Assembly: GCF_019279795.1 (NCBI RefSeq)
Contig: NC_056743.1
Location: 926,725,516 to 926,789,515 of the forward strand
Origin: Protopterus annectens
Taxonomy: Eukaryota; Chordata; Ceratodontiformes; Protopteridae
DNA: 64,000 bases
Direction: 5' to 3'
Part shown: one piece after another, positions 45,201-55,931 of the stretch
How positions within the stretch are numbered: position 1 is the first letter of the stretch
Layout of the letters: each line of letters opens with the position of its first letter
Translations under genes and position numbers: made by a program
Notes under the pieces: model-generated
Database searches by the model: none
Seen by the model: the letters and a program-made list of their open reading frames with translations, nothing else
Told to the model about the DNA's origin: nothing

Positions 45201-46400
45201 TGATCTGACCTCTGCTGAGGAGGTCAGAGACCCTGGACCTTGAGGGAACTAAAAGAAGGTCCCCACCACTTGTCTGAGGCACCTGAAAAAAGTTCCTGAG
45301 ATCTTACTGGGGTTAAAAAGGAAGTCCTAGTTTGAGAGAAAGCTGATGAATCCACCAGTGAAGCTTGAATTTGAGGCATGGAAGGAATGGAACTAGAAAA
45401 TCCAGTGGATGACAGTGTTGAAGCCACACTGACTTTAAGAACTATTATAGTTTTCTCATATGGGGTCTGGCTTGAGCTAGCATAGGAATGGTGGAAGCCA
45501 CAAATCCTAAAACCATGAAAAAATCCCTGGCTGTGAATGAAGCCAGAGGAAGAAGAGACTGAAAAAAAAGTGATTAGAGAGATTGCCTTAGGCGGAGGCA
45601 AGAATCACAGCATAGGAATGGTTTGGATCCTACAACTGAGAAAAACATGATCCTGAGAAGGATTCAAAACTGATTTCTGAAAGCTTATGGTAAATCTCAG
45701 GCTTTGTAAGAGACAAACAGTAAACTGGAGATGCTGAAGCAAGACCTCAGGAATGAAGCCTGAATGAACAGGTTGTCCAGATAGTGAAAGGTATGAACCC
45801 CTCTCATCCTGCAAAAGACAATAACAGGAGCAAGGCATTTGGTGATTATCCTTGGGGCAACAGAAAGGTCAAAAGGCAATGCACATAACTGAAAATGCAA
45901 GGAACAGACAAAGACACAAACTTCCTGAAAAGGGGATGAACTGGGACGTGAAGATAAGCATCCTTGAGGTCCAGGGATACTAACAAAGGCTGGGGAAGAG
46001 GGAGCAGGGTTTGAAGGGACAACATCTGAAAAGAAGGGGCTTTCAAAAAGGTGTTGTGCTGAGATAGATCCAGAATGGGTCACCAGGTGCCTTCCTTCCT
46101 GGGAACCAGAAACTTCCTGGAATAAAACCCCTTCCCCTCCTGGGCAGGAAACATGACTTGAATGGTGCCCTGTGCAAAAAGGCCCTGAAGCAGTTATGGA
46201 AAAAAGGAAGCTGTTCCTGAAGAGGTTGAGGGATGCCCAGAAAAGGAGGAAGGGATTTCGACACCATGAAGTATCCCTGGTAGATGATGGACAGAACCGA
46301 AGAGTCTTGAGTGACCCTTACAAACTGGGAAGAATCTGATTTGTCTTGAAATGGAGGCTTCTGAGACATAGGAGTCTAAGTAGATTTGACAGGAGGTGCA
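45200..46400 (-). pseudogene. DIRS G reverse transcriptase (decayed)
   Basis: Fragments in several frames: LVSLDLKDAYLHVPVHPLFR (motif A, near 45,960), LCALPFDLSVAPRIITKCLAPV (near 45,850), FHYLDNLFIQ (motif C position reads YLDN, near 45,780). Motif C therefore lacks the second Asp. Confidence 0.75.
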
Positions 46401-46499
46401 CATCTAGAATTCTTCTTAACCTTAGGAAGGTGGTGAGGTTGCCTGCATATAAAAGGAGATTTGGATAGATAATTCCTCTGAAACATAGGGATAGGAGAA

Positions 46500-48127
46500 A
46501 CAAAAATATGTGTCAATTCCTATAACACCTTGCCTTTATCCTGGATGGATGTGAAAAGCCCAGCATCAGAACCAAAAAAGTTATTATCAAAAGCAGCATC
46601 TAACAATTTATCCTTAATTTCATCAAGTAAGGGTTGGAGATGTAGCCAAGAATAATGTTTCAAAACAAAACCAAAGGCAGCAGCCCTTGATGAGGCATCA
46701 GCAGCATGATAACTAAAATTTAATAGAGGGGCAAGTCACTTGAGAGGTAGAACCCAGTACAGAAAGGGTCAAGACCTTCCCTTCTGAATTAGGGAAGTCA
46801 GAGACTGCCCAAGAAGCTTGAGAAAGGGATAAAACATACCTAGTTATATGGGTCTGGAAATTAACAGCCAGAAAAGCCAGGGTGGCAGCAGTATATACCT
46901 TTTTGCCTAAATGTTCCATAGCTCTACTGACCTTGTCTGAAGGAAGTAGTTTAATAGAAGGCAGAAGTTTAGAAGGTTTGTCAGATGAGACAGCCACTAC
47001 AGAAGGATCATCAGAAGGACATTTGTACAAGAACTTAAAATCACCAGGTACCTTGTAAAATCTATCAGGTTTCTTAGGGGCTGGAGGATGAGAATTAGCG
47101 GCCACAGAGGCTGCTGAAAAGGTATCTTGAAGGGCAGCCAAGACTGGAGGAGTTCATAACAACTCTTTTGAATATCAGAAACCTGAGAACAATTCCATTT
47201 GAAATATTCCATCATGAGAGAAAAAGTGTCCCTAAAGAACAGTTATTCCATGGGAGAGTCTGGACTAATACAATCTTCCTCCTCAGATCCATAACCCAAG
47301 ACAGAAGGCATTTGAAAGGAATATGCCAAAGACTCTTCCACAGAATCCAAATCCTCTTTAGAGGATTCCTGCTCTCTGGGCATCTTAAAGGGAGTAAATG
47401 ACCAAGGGGGTGCAGGCACAGAAACTGCTTGGGGAGGCTTTAAGGTCATTAAGGCATTAAACAATCCCTGGGTAAATCTTACCATTCATGCTGGGGATCT
47501 TTAGTAGCAGGGGAAGATTCTTGTGTTTTTGATTTTTCTTTTGAGGGAAGTCTGCCCTAAAAATCCTAGGAGGTTCGGACCCTTGCCTACACTGAACCAA
47601 TGTACTAGGAAACTCCTCCAAACTAGAATTTGAGGTATCCCCCTCAGTCCCTCTGAAATAATCAGCCTAGGTTCTCCCCTCAACATCTGGAGTGGACATT
47701 TGCAGGGTCTTTGAGGACATGTGAGAAGTTGGATCTATGCCAACCTCTGACAGGGTGGTGGCAGAGGAATCCAAGACAACAATCGAGTGATTCTCTGGGC
47801 TTTCATCAGCGTCGAGAGAGATATCTGGGGAGGCGGGACAGCAGCTGAATCAAACCAAGTTTTTTTGGCTTTTTTCTTGGCAGATGGCTAAGTTTTGGGG
47901 CAAGAAAATTCTGCCACAGCATCCTGCACCAACAAGTTAAGATGTTGGTTTTCCATGTAAATCGACAAGGAGGAGAGACGACTATGTAGGGTTTTAGAGA
48001 CAAACGTTTGGCAGACAGAACACTGTGCATGGTTGTGAGAAGCACCCAAACAGAAGAGATACTGCTTGTGATGATCTTTATGGAGAATATGCCTCCCACA
48101 CTGACATTTTCACTTTCTGGATGACAT
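46500..48127 (-). pseudogene. DIRS G gag-like ORF1 (decayed)
   Basis: The ATG at 48,127 reads MSSRK and, after one stop, CQCGRHILHKDHHKQYLFCL, then HNHAQCSVC. This is the same CxxC, HKDxH, CxxC-like spacing as the MSEK proteins. Further down, PPAPKKPDRFYKVPGDFKFL (~47,060) and GKKVYTAATLAFLAVNFQTH (~46,880) match the conserved middle of the A-F gag. Frames 47,243-47,485 and 46,713-47,141 are the longest pieces. Confidence 0.7.
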
Positions 48128-49043
48128 GTAAACTCACAAAAGTAAAGTAAAAATAGGTAAGAAGAACCCCCAATGTGGCACTTATCTGAAACATGGCTCA
48201 GTAACCAGCTCAGAAGACGGAGCACTCAGACCAACTATCAATGATGGAGGTCAGACTGTCAGCAAACAACTCCTGAGGTATGTACATCTGTATGTCACCT
48301 TTATGCCCTACTTCTTGAACAGGGAAACATACTTACGATGTATGACAGCAATATATTTGTAAGGCTTTGGTATACTGGCTGGACGTTGGGCTGCCCTTGG
48401 TAGGGAATTCTTCATGTAAAGAATACTGCAATAGTAATATGGAAGGACATCTAGTCCAACTGACAAACACAGGTGCTACAGAAAAAAGGCCACAGCAGAC
48501 TGAACTGACTCAACTCTGTCCACTGGAAGCCTGGCTGACACTTGTACTGTATCCAAGTGACATCTCATTTGAACCAAGTTTTTGCCACGGTTTCAACTGT
48601 AATTTTGCAGGGTTAAATGTGATTTCTAAAGAAAGACACAGCTGCATTTAGTAGCCTCTCGTAATTAATGACTCTGCCGTGGTGGAGACAAGGAGCCAGT
48701 CAATGAGATACGTAAATAATGCTGAAAAACAAAGCCTTGAAGTGTTTTAAAAGAATTGTTGAATAAAGGATATAGACTTGGTTACTTTTCTAAAACTGAC
48801 GTAGAAAAGAAGTCTGACTGCGAAGGATGTACGATGGAATATATTTAGTCTCCCTAAAGTTCAAAATGATTTGACAGACCCTCCACGTCGTCCAATAATT
48901 TCTGCCTGTAATTATTTTCTTCTTAAGATGGCATTCTTTTACATAAGCATTTATTACCTAAAGTTGTTAAATTACTATCATATATTAAAGATGTTTTTGA
49001 TTTTTTTTTAGATAAGATATCGGATGTCCAGTGCACCCAGGCT

Positions 49044-49636
49044 ATGTACTGGGTCACTCTGGACTTGAAGATTTTATACACTAGTATCCAACAAGGTTTT
49101 GGTTTGGAAGCTTTATATTTTTATTTGGGTGATAACCCAGTGTCTCACTATATTACTGAGTTGATTTGTTTTTGTTTAAAGAACAATTATTTTGAGTTTA
49201 ATGGGGATTTATATCATCAGATTCAGGAGACTGCCATGGAGGCACCTTTTCCGCCCATGTATGCAAACCAATGTATGGGATTATTTGAAGGAGAGTATAT
49301 ATGCAGGACAGAATTTTTTAATAAGTATGTAGTAAGATATTACAGATTTATAGATGATTTGATATTTATTTGTAAAGGGGACGGGAATTACTTTGAGATT
49401 TTGTACAATACCTACAGTTAAACAGATTTAATCTACAGTTTGATGGTTTAAGGGTGAATAAAAAAGTTAAATTTTTAGATGTATTGTTGGATGGTACAAG
49501 TGATAAGAAAATAAGAACTGTAGTATATGGAAAGTTTGAGGATGGAACACAGTATTTACATGGACAAAGTTGCCACACTCCCCATACTTTATCAGCTTTA
49601 TCTTATGGGGAATTCTTAAGGCTAGGCAGATTTTAA
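49044..49636 (+). pseudogene. PLE-2 reverse transcriptase (frameshifted)
   Basis: Palm motifs A (TLDLKILYTS), B-like (AMEAPFPPMYANQCMG) and C (RFIDDLIF) are in one frame to 49,421. The thumb-side block (NKKVKFLDVLLDG; LSALSYGEFLRLGRF) is in another. The GTAMG motif usual in Penelope RTs reads ETAME here. Confidence 0.78.
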
Positions 49637-49861
49637 ACAAGAGGAAGAGGTTACTATGAATATGTTTGCTAGTACAGGGTATGATATTAATACTTTAATA
49701 AATTGTGCAGGCAAATTTTATGTAGATGAAGTAGTAAATGAGAGAACCATGTACTTACAAAATGCCTACTTAAAAACTGAGCAGGGTCTAGGAAAACACG
49801 TTTATTTTGTCACTATATATAGTTTATTTAGCCCACAATTAGTAGATGTAGTTAAACTTTA

Positions 49862-50317
49862 TTGGGGTTATTTAATGAATTTAAAGGATTTTGCATATAT
49901 GCTATGAAAAACTCCAGGTATTTCATACAGAAGAGGGAGAAATATAAAGGATATATTGGTACAAGGAAATTGTGTACCCCCCCCCAAGACAGGTTACCTC
50001 AAAGTGTGCAACAAACACGTACTATACCCTGTGATAGTTGTTTCTGTTGTAAAGTTGCGGTGAGAAGTTTTAGCAGGATAAACGGAAACAATTTTTTAGC
50101 ACAAAGTAGATATTTATGTGACACACAGGGAATAATAAACACCTTGGGGTGCCCTTGCAATAAATTTTACGTAGGAGAGAGTAAGAGGCCATTTAAAACT
50201 AGGTTTTCGGAACATGTGCGGGACATAAAGAAGGGTAGAAGGGAGAGTCCTGTTGCAGCACATTTTAAAGCCTTTCATGGTAGTGAATTTGTGGAGCTAC
50301 AACGTACTGTGTTGTAA
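49862..50317 (+). pseudogene. PLE-2 C-terminus with GIY-YIG-like endonuclease
   Basis: 151 open codons: a Cys pair region (PCDSCFCCKVAV), then GIINTLGCPCNKFYVGESKR, FKTRFSEHVRDIKKGR and SPVAAHF. This matches the GIY-YIG fold as found in Penelope-like elements: the YVG half, Arg of the RxxEH helix and the Glu-His are present, while the first GIY is GII. The only stretch of this element that is still uninterrupted. Confidence 0.78.
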
Positions 50318-50832
50318 AAAAATTCTATATCTCAGTATGATAATGTGCAAGTTAAAAGTAGACTGTTATATAAATAATCTGTTTATATACTTAAATTTGA
50401 TACTTTGATCCCTAATGGCCTCAATGCTGAATGTAACCGGAGGTTTTTAATTTAATGTGACAGAGCGAGTAATTAATTGTTTAACTGAATAATGAGTATG
50501 TGTAAGAGTATTTTATGGTACAGTTTTTTATGTATCGTTTTACTCCTTGAAGACTCTTGAGCTGAAAGGCTAGAGAATAAAATCATTTTTGATATCTGGC
50601 CTGGTGGTTTTTCTGCAATAATCTCTGTGTTTGTTTTTTCGTGTTGTTGTTGAGATATGGAAATACTCTGATCCCCAGCAGTCTCAGGTAAACCTCAATG
50701 CCTGTCATGCATTTGATGAACATACAGGGGTGGTGGTGAGGCCAAAGGGCAGGGCACTGAACTTATAATGGTTGGCACCCACCCCGTAACACATGAATTT
50801 CATGGAGACTTTACCAGTCTTTATATGGAAAA

Positions 50833-51075
50833 AGGTGGAGGGCACAGTGATTCAGAAGGTAGCACTGTCACCAGATAACAAGAGGTTATCTGGCTCAAAT
50901 CTTGGCTGGAGTACCTTATCTGCAGTGTCTGGATGTCTTCCCCATGTGAAAGTGGGTTTTCTCTGGGTGCCCCAGTTTCTTCCCATATTCCAGAAACATG
51001 CAGCAGGTGGACTGAACACTCTAAACTGGTCATAGATGTGAGTGTGAGCATTCATGTGTGTGGCATCAAAAAGCA
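50833..51075 (+). mobile_element. tRNA-derived SINE (plus strand)
   Basis: A-box-like GGCACAGTGATTCAGAAGGT and B-box-like GGTTATCTGGCTCAAATC, followed by GTCTGGATGTCTTCCCCATG, GGGTTTTCTCTGGGTGCCCC and CCAGAAACATGCAGCAGGTGG. This body is the common vertebrate SINE pattern shared in part with 33,057-33,297. It lies inside the DIRS RT remnant H. Confidence 0.75.
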
Positions 51076-52654
51076 ACAGTGGCAGGGATAGCGACCTGAC
51101 AGTGTGAACACTGGTTCTAGATGACTATCACTGTTGAAGTGCGCCCTGACCTCATGTGTGAAAATGGGAAAATGGGGTTGTGGATAAATAGATGTGCAAA
51201 AAGGTATCCAGAGAAACCCAGAAAGCACATCCAAACTCCTATCAGAATGCAAAGAAGGATCAATCACACCGTGACAATCCAAAACTTGGTTTTGCTCATG
51301 AATGTACTTCGGTCAATGAGGCTGAGTATTGTCCAGAAGTCCTCTATCTTTTTTTGGAGAGTAAAACAAATCTTGGATAAAATCTGGATCCCTCCCTGAT
51401 GAGACCTCTTGGATGCCTCTTTTGTTTAAGAGGTTGTTGATCTTTTATTGACAACTTCCTTTTGTCAGGGTGGATACTACAGTTGTGTAAAATTTTACCA
51501 TAACAGTAGGTGTCCTTCTCTTCACTGCTGCAGTATTCTTTACAAAAGGGATTCCCTGCCAAAGACAGCCCCGATGTCTGGTCAGTATCCCAAAGCCTTA
51601 GATGTACCTCACATGTATGCTCCCAGCTCATTGTATAGGCCATAAAGGTGATGTACGGATGTACATACCTCAGAAATGAAAAGCCCCAGTAGGAACAATC
51701 ATTGCTAGGAACTAGGAGGAACATGTGCACCAAGTAGAAAGGAGAAGAATTCCAAGCCAAGAAGGCAAAAAGAAAAGAGCAAAGCAGAAAGGAGACTGAA
51801 AACTTTATTTTACGTATGCGCTGCTTCTGGATCCAAAGTCTTCTTAAGACACAAAGTCTTGCTGGCTTTGCACTGCTGAATCAGAGACACAGAGCTTTGC
51901 ATGACTCCATCTGTAGTCTGTTTAAAGCACCAAGCCTTTCAAATTACACACTGATAAAGAAATATATTTTGCAGCTATAAGCACAGTTACAGATAACTTA
52001 TTTTTATAACAAACGGCACGTACTCTTTCTGTCAGTTTGTAGCATATATTTACAAAGTTTTCCTTCATTACAGATAAGAATGATGACTTCTATATAATAT
52101 GTCTCTCTCTCCCTCTCTCTCTGTCCTTCTCTCATATAACTGAATAACTACAGATGTTATACAGAGTGCTAGTCACGCACATAGATTTTATTTCCTCTTG
52201 GTATCTTTTTTTTGGCCTTCTGTGGGAAGTCACGTAATGTCTGTTCTATTGTCCTTTTGTGATTTCTGCTGATGTGAAAATGCACAAATGCACGCAATCA
52301 GAATAACAGAAGTATAAAAGGAAACATCGGTTCTGCTGCTGTTGAAAAAACATCACGTATTGCTGAGTTTATAAAAAAGGATGTCTGTTAATAGACATTT
52401 GTTCTGCAAACATGAGAAAATCATGTAATACTTGCTTTTCAATATTGCTTTGTTAGGCTTTTTCTGATGCTGTAAAGAGAAGCCTGTCTGTTATACATAT
52501 AGTATGAATGCTCATTTTACATTGCTAAACTCTATACATGTATTCAAGCAAACTTTTTATTCTATGCTTTATCTTTCAGCATATTTACAACAGAATTAAT
52601 TTCAGCCTTATATTCATAATCTCTAACAGAGACGAGGGAGAGAGTGAGCAAATA

Positions 52655-52760
52655 CTGTAACAGTGAAGAGAAGGACATCTACTGCTATGTTAAGATTTTA
52701 CACAACTGTACTATGTCCTTCCATATCACTGTTGCTGTATTCTTTACAAAAGGGAGAGTA
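52655..52760 (-). repeat. DIRS G2 internal complementary region
   Basis: TTTTACACAACTGTACT joined to ATGTCCTTCCATATCACTG. The first half is complementary to 51,476 onward. The second matches, with a few differences, the complement of the G right end at 48,425-48,450. Confidence 0.7.
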
Positions 52761-52779
52761 CAAAAGCTCAAGAAGAAAC

Positions 52780-53420
52780 TTGGGAGGAGGAAGACGCATG
52801 CAGGATAGCTCTAGCAAAGCCAGCTTTTGCTCTGGAAACAACATACAATTTGTAATGCTAACTGAAGACATGGACAGAAGTCCAAGTAGCAGCCTCAAGG
52901 ATAGAATTAGGGTTTCCTCCTTTCATTATGGCTAAAACCAGACTTAAGCCACTCACCCTCACACCTCCAACAGCCCCACCCATTCTCCACCCACATTCCA
53001 CCCGTTTTGTGGCATCATTGTCACATCACACGAGGGGAACACCTTCTTTTTCTTATAATGATGCCTTTTTTCTGCAGATTTACTATGCTTTTTATAATAG
53101 AAAGCATAGTACATTTGTCAGTTTAACAAAGCCTGATAGTCTGTTTCCTTTTTTGAAACAGAATACTGGAGTTTGCACAGTGTTTTCTAGACTACCTGAG
53201 AATCAATTTGATTTCTGGACAGTCTGGAAAAAAATGGAGGGGTGGCAACCCTAGATAGGTGGCAACGCTGGATGGAATTGGTATCCAAACCTTTGAAAAA
53301 TACACCAGAGGAAGCAACAGCTCTAGCAGAATGAGCCTTTACATTGGTAGAAAGACATTTTCCATGAAAGAGCTCGTTTGACTTGCTGTTTTCCGCCTGA
53401 CTTTTGCTGATCTCTGTCTT
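52780..53420 (-). pseudogene. DIRS G2 recombinase C-terminus, interrupted by a MITE
   Basis: 53,271-53,420 encodes FHGKCLSTNVKAHSARAVAS and VFFKGLDTNSI. After the MITE, 52,907 down to 52,780 encodes SILEAATWTSVHVF and a KAGFARAIL-like end. HSAR replaces HSTR. This is the part missing from copy G. Confidence 0.7.
52908..53270. mobile_element. hAT-like MITE, 363 bp
   Basis: Flanked by GATAGAAT (52,900-52,907) and GATGGAAT (53,271-53,278), an 8-bp duplication with one difference. Terminal inverted repeats TAGGGTTTCCTCC (left) and, reverse-complemented, CAGCGTTGCCACC (right). A second TIR-like GGGTGGCAACCCTAG lies at 53,240-53,254. No transposase. Removing it joins the recombinase codons DTNSI and LEAATW. 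Confidence 0.78.
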
Positions 53421-53539
53421 CATTTGATTTTGGACTGAGGTTATTCATGTAAGGTTTGGTTACTTCTATTTTTTATCTTTCTCTTATACTGCATTTTTTT
53501 GTTTTGTTTTCCTGGACACTGGTGATTTTATACTGAAGC

Positions 53540-53990
53540 ACACTGATGTCCCCCACACCAGACTGAGTAAGGACAGAGTCACAGTTAGCTGCCTTTCTGG
53601 GGCTAGGATCCATCAAGTCACACAGGCACTCGGGTCATTGAACCACACGTACCAACGTACCAGTATGACTCTGTCATAGTCCATGTGGGTGTTAATGACT
53701 TGAGACGTTCCTCCTTTGCGTATACGAAGAGAGCCATGATCAAGCTTCCTGACTGTGTGTCTCAGGCATGTATGAGCCTAGCACTGAGCAGCATACAACC
53801 TTCTCCAAGAATATTACCATGTTACCAATAGAAAATTATTGATTTTAACAATTGGCTTAGCTTCTGGTGTCAATCCAAGGGGACAAAATATTTGATGGCC
53901 TGGAAGGACATGGTTGACAGACCACGCTGCTTTGCCAGGGTTGGTCTGCACTTATCCCCTCTAGGCGTTTGGATACTGGAAAAAAAAATC
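53540..53990 (+). pseudogene. LINE ORF1 esterase (SGNH-like) relic
   Basis: One plus-strand frame encodes VTVSCLSGARIHQVT (53,580), DSVIVHVGVNDLRRSSFAY (53,670), then after one stop IIDFNNWLSFWCQSKG (53,835) and ARVGLHLSPLGVWIL (53,940). The order of a GA-block, HVGxND and xGLHLSxxG is that of the esterase domain in ORF1 of CR1/L2-clade LINEs. The Ser nucleophile block is degenerate. No adjoining ORF2 was found. Confidence 0.65.
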
Positions 53991-55421
53991 CACTAGAAAG
54001 TAGAAACAATCTCCACCAAAAACATTCAGTCTCATTCCTCAGCTCCATTAGCTGAAATACAGAAACTGAACATATTAAAGGAGCAAGCAAAAAAATTTAA
54101 AAAAGTGATTCATTTAAAAATAACTTCTCCTACAAGTTAAAAAAATTATATATATCACATTCTAAAGCTAAAAACTTCTTAAAAAGAAAGATTATCCTTT
54201 CCCCAAATAACAAATCTTTCAAAACAGCTATGCCAATGCAACAACATAAATTCTTAATTTTTACATCACATTTTTTTTTTATTTGGATGGAATAATGTTT
54301 GCTTCCCATGAATCCGGTAACAATGATTTTAATACTACAAGACATTCTTTAGAAGGTCAGTAATAATAATAAATCATAATGCAATGCAACTCAACAATTA
54401 CTGAAGCTGCACTGTAGTAATATTTACTGATTCACGTTCATCCATATTCTCTGAAGAGCAACACTCATTATCCAGGAATCTGCATGATTAGAAATCATTC
54501 CACTGTGCAGGTGGAACAACCACACAGTGCAGCACCTACTATTTTGCACTACTAAGAGGGCCATACACAGGTAGCATCTTAATCAAGGGATACACACAAA
54601 CACACACTGTTTATTTGCAGACAGTCTCTCAATCCAAGGACACACACATCATTCACAGGTACAGTCTCAATCCAAGGAGAGAGATACAGAGAGAGACACA
54701 CACACACATGCTCTGACACAACAGGCATTCATTCAAAGACACTCAAAGAAGAACTCACATCCTGTCCTAGCAGTCTCCCACACATAGAAGTACACACTCA
54801 TACACTTCTATTCACACACAGCACAACTTACTTACATCAACTATTGTTGCTGAGTGACATGGCTCTAACTTATCTTAAGATAATAGGTCTACTCTGCAAG
54901 AATGCCACACACATACACTTACACCTTTGGAATCCTGACCAGCATCTGTACAGTTCAGACAGTCTTCTAAATGGGTAACGTGCAGGGATGCTCATTACAG
55001 ACTTCATGGCATGAGACACTCCAAACCTCCCTGCCTAAATGCACAGTGGCAACTCTAGGCAAAGTGTGTTTGCGTAGAGGTTTGTTTTGATGGGGGGACT
55101 GAAATGGATTTACACTGTGTGCAAGTCAATCATAGAACAGCTTGTTCTTGTCCAGAATACGTCACAAGTCAACTCTGAATACTGGCCATAGTTATGCAGC
55201 AGTGCAACTATATGTCAGGGTCATAGGTTCATAGATTCAAGTTCCCTGCATGCATACTGCACACTGACCTAAACAAGATCTTAGCATCTTACTTTCTATG
55301 AACAATGTTAATTTTCAGTTTTATCAACCTCCAAACAGCTTCACATTTACAAGTTCATCACATAATCTACAAGAAGAATCTTAACTCCACACCTTTTTAT
55401 ACCCATTAGAAAGTAGAGTTT
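53991..55421. other. PAN2 intron, simple-sequence rich
   Basis: No ORF of interest. 54,575-54,730 is CA-rich and contains three loose copies of a TCTCAATCCAAGGA-type unit. The rest is AT-rich and unassigned. Confidence 0.45.
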
Positions 55422-55660
55422 TGTACCTACCATAAATGTAGATGTCCGATAGGTATGCATCTGCAGTCATCACATATGGGTTGTCCTGCCTCAGGCAGCC
55501 CTTCGGTCAGCCGGATTCCAAAGTCTGGGTCCGGCGTCGGCTGATGTCGCCCTTTCCCCGACATCACAATGCCTGGGGTATAAAAGCGTCAGCCGATGCC
55601 ATCTTCCTCAGTTTTTCTTGCCCCAGATGCCAGGTGCCCTCTAGGAAGGCTAAATTTGGA
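55422..55660 (+). repeat. DIRS E 3' inverted terminal repeat
   Basis: Inverted relative to 60,780-60,991 over its core. Contains TATAAAAG at 55,579-55,586 on the plus strand, pointing into the element. The CRE-like site is degraded to GACATCAC. Confidence 0.85.
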
Positions 55661-55801
55661 AAAATGCAATAAAAAATCCAAACATTTGCAAAAATATATA
55701 TATATATATAAAACAAATACACCATAATAGATCCTCCAGCTAGCTAATAGAGAGGTAAGCACCCTAGGAATATCACAGAGGGGATGGAGGGAGGGTAAAC
55801 C

Positions 55802-55900
55802 TGACTGCAGATGCATACCTATCGGACATCTACATTTATGGTAGGTACAAAACTGTACTATGTCCTTCAAGGATGCATCTGCAGTCATCACATATGGGTA
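55802..55900 (-). repeat. DIRS E internal complementary region
   Basis: 55,803-55,859 is the reverse complement of the left end with one mismatch. 55,860 onward is the reverse complement of the right end with two mismatches. Confidence 0.92.
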
Positions 55901-55931
55901 GAATACCATAGCCAATCTGGGGGTGGAGGTA

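Larger units (their letters stand above)
43675..48450 (-). mobile_element. DIRS retrotransposon G (divergent family, 3'-truncated)
   Basis: Right terminus GGAAGGACAT ends at 48,450. On the minus strand: ITR, gag-like ORF, RT, RNase H, recombinase. The recombinase breaks off at HSTRAL, where the L1-like LINE begins (~43,675). Proteins share the architecture but only modest identity with A-F. Codons are broken in many places, so it is an old copy. A relative occurs at 51,476-53,420. Confidence 0.8.
48745..50590 (+). mobile_element. Penelope-like element 2 (5'-truncated)
   Basis: Plus strand. 48,880 onward encodes DPPRRPIISACN, then, at 49,044-49,421, WVTLDLKILYTSIQQGFG (motif A), NYFEFNGDLYHQIQETAMEAP, YYRFIDDLIFICKG (motif C, FIDD). 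49,454-49,636 encodes KFLDVLLDGTSDKKIRTVVY and 49,862-50,317 the C-terminus. The element ends near 50,590. Sequence family differs from PLE-1. Confidence 0.82.
48690..51470 (-). mobile_element. Old DIRS RT remnant H, split by later insertions
   Basis: Short stretches resemble the DIRS RT gene on the minus strand: around 50,690-50,825 (aligned with the GCCAGGCATTTCGTGAA...GATAAGCCAAAGGGCA region of the other copies) and around 51,320-51,470 (aligned with the FYSRLFLVPRK region). A weaker match lies near 48,690-48,740. A Penelope-like element and a SINE separate the pieces. No usable ORF. Confidence 0.45.
51476..53420 (-). mobile_element. DIRS G2: 3' end of a second G-family element
   Basis: The left end ACTACAGTTGTGTAAAATTT begins near 51,476 (AGTACAG in other copies). 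An ICR at 52,655-52,760 joins the ends (junction 52,712/52,713, CTGTACT/ATGTCC). The recombinase C-terminus follows at 52,780-52,907 and 53,271-53,420, split by a hAT-like MITE, and the element stops near 53,420. The stretch between ITR and ICR (51,800-52,640) is longer than in C or D and probably contains another insertion that I cannot classify. Confidence 0.65.

Noticed and set aside
52928-53254. Plus-strand frame of 108 codons
   Set aside because: Lies wholly in the hAT-like MITE, low complexity, no conserved motif.
53857-54090. Minus-strand frame of 77 codons
   Set aside because: It is the antisense shadow of the LINE esterase relic, whose motifs are on the plus strand.
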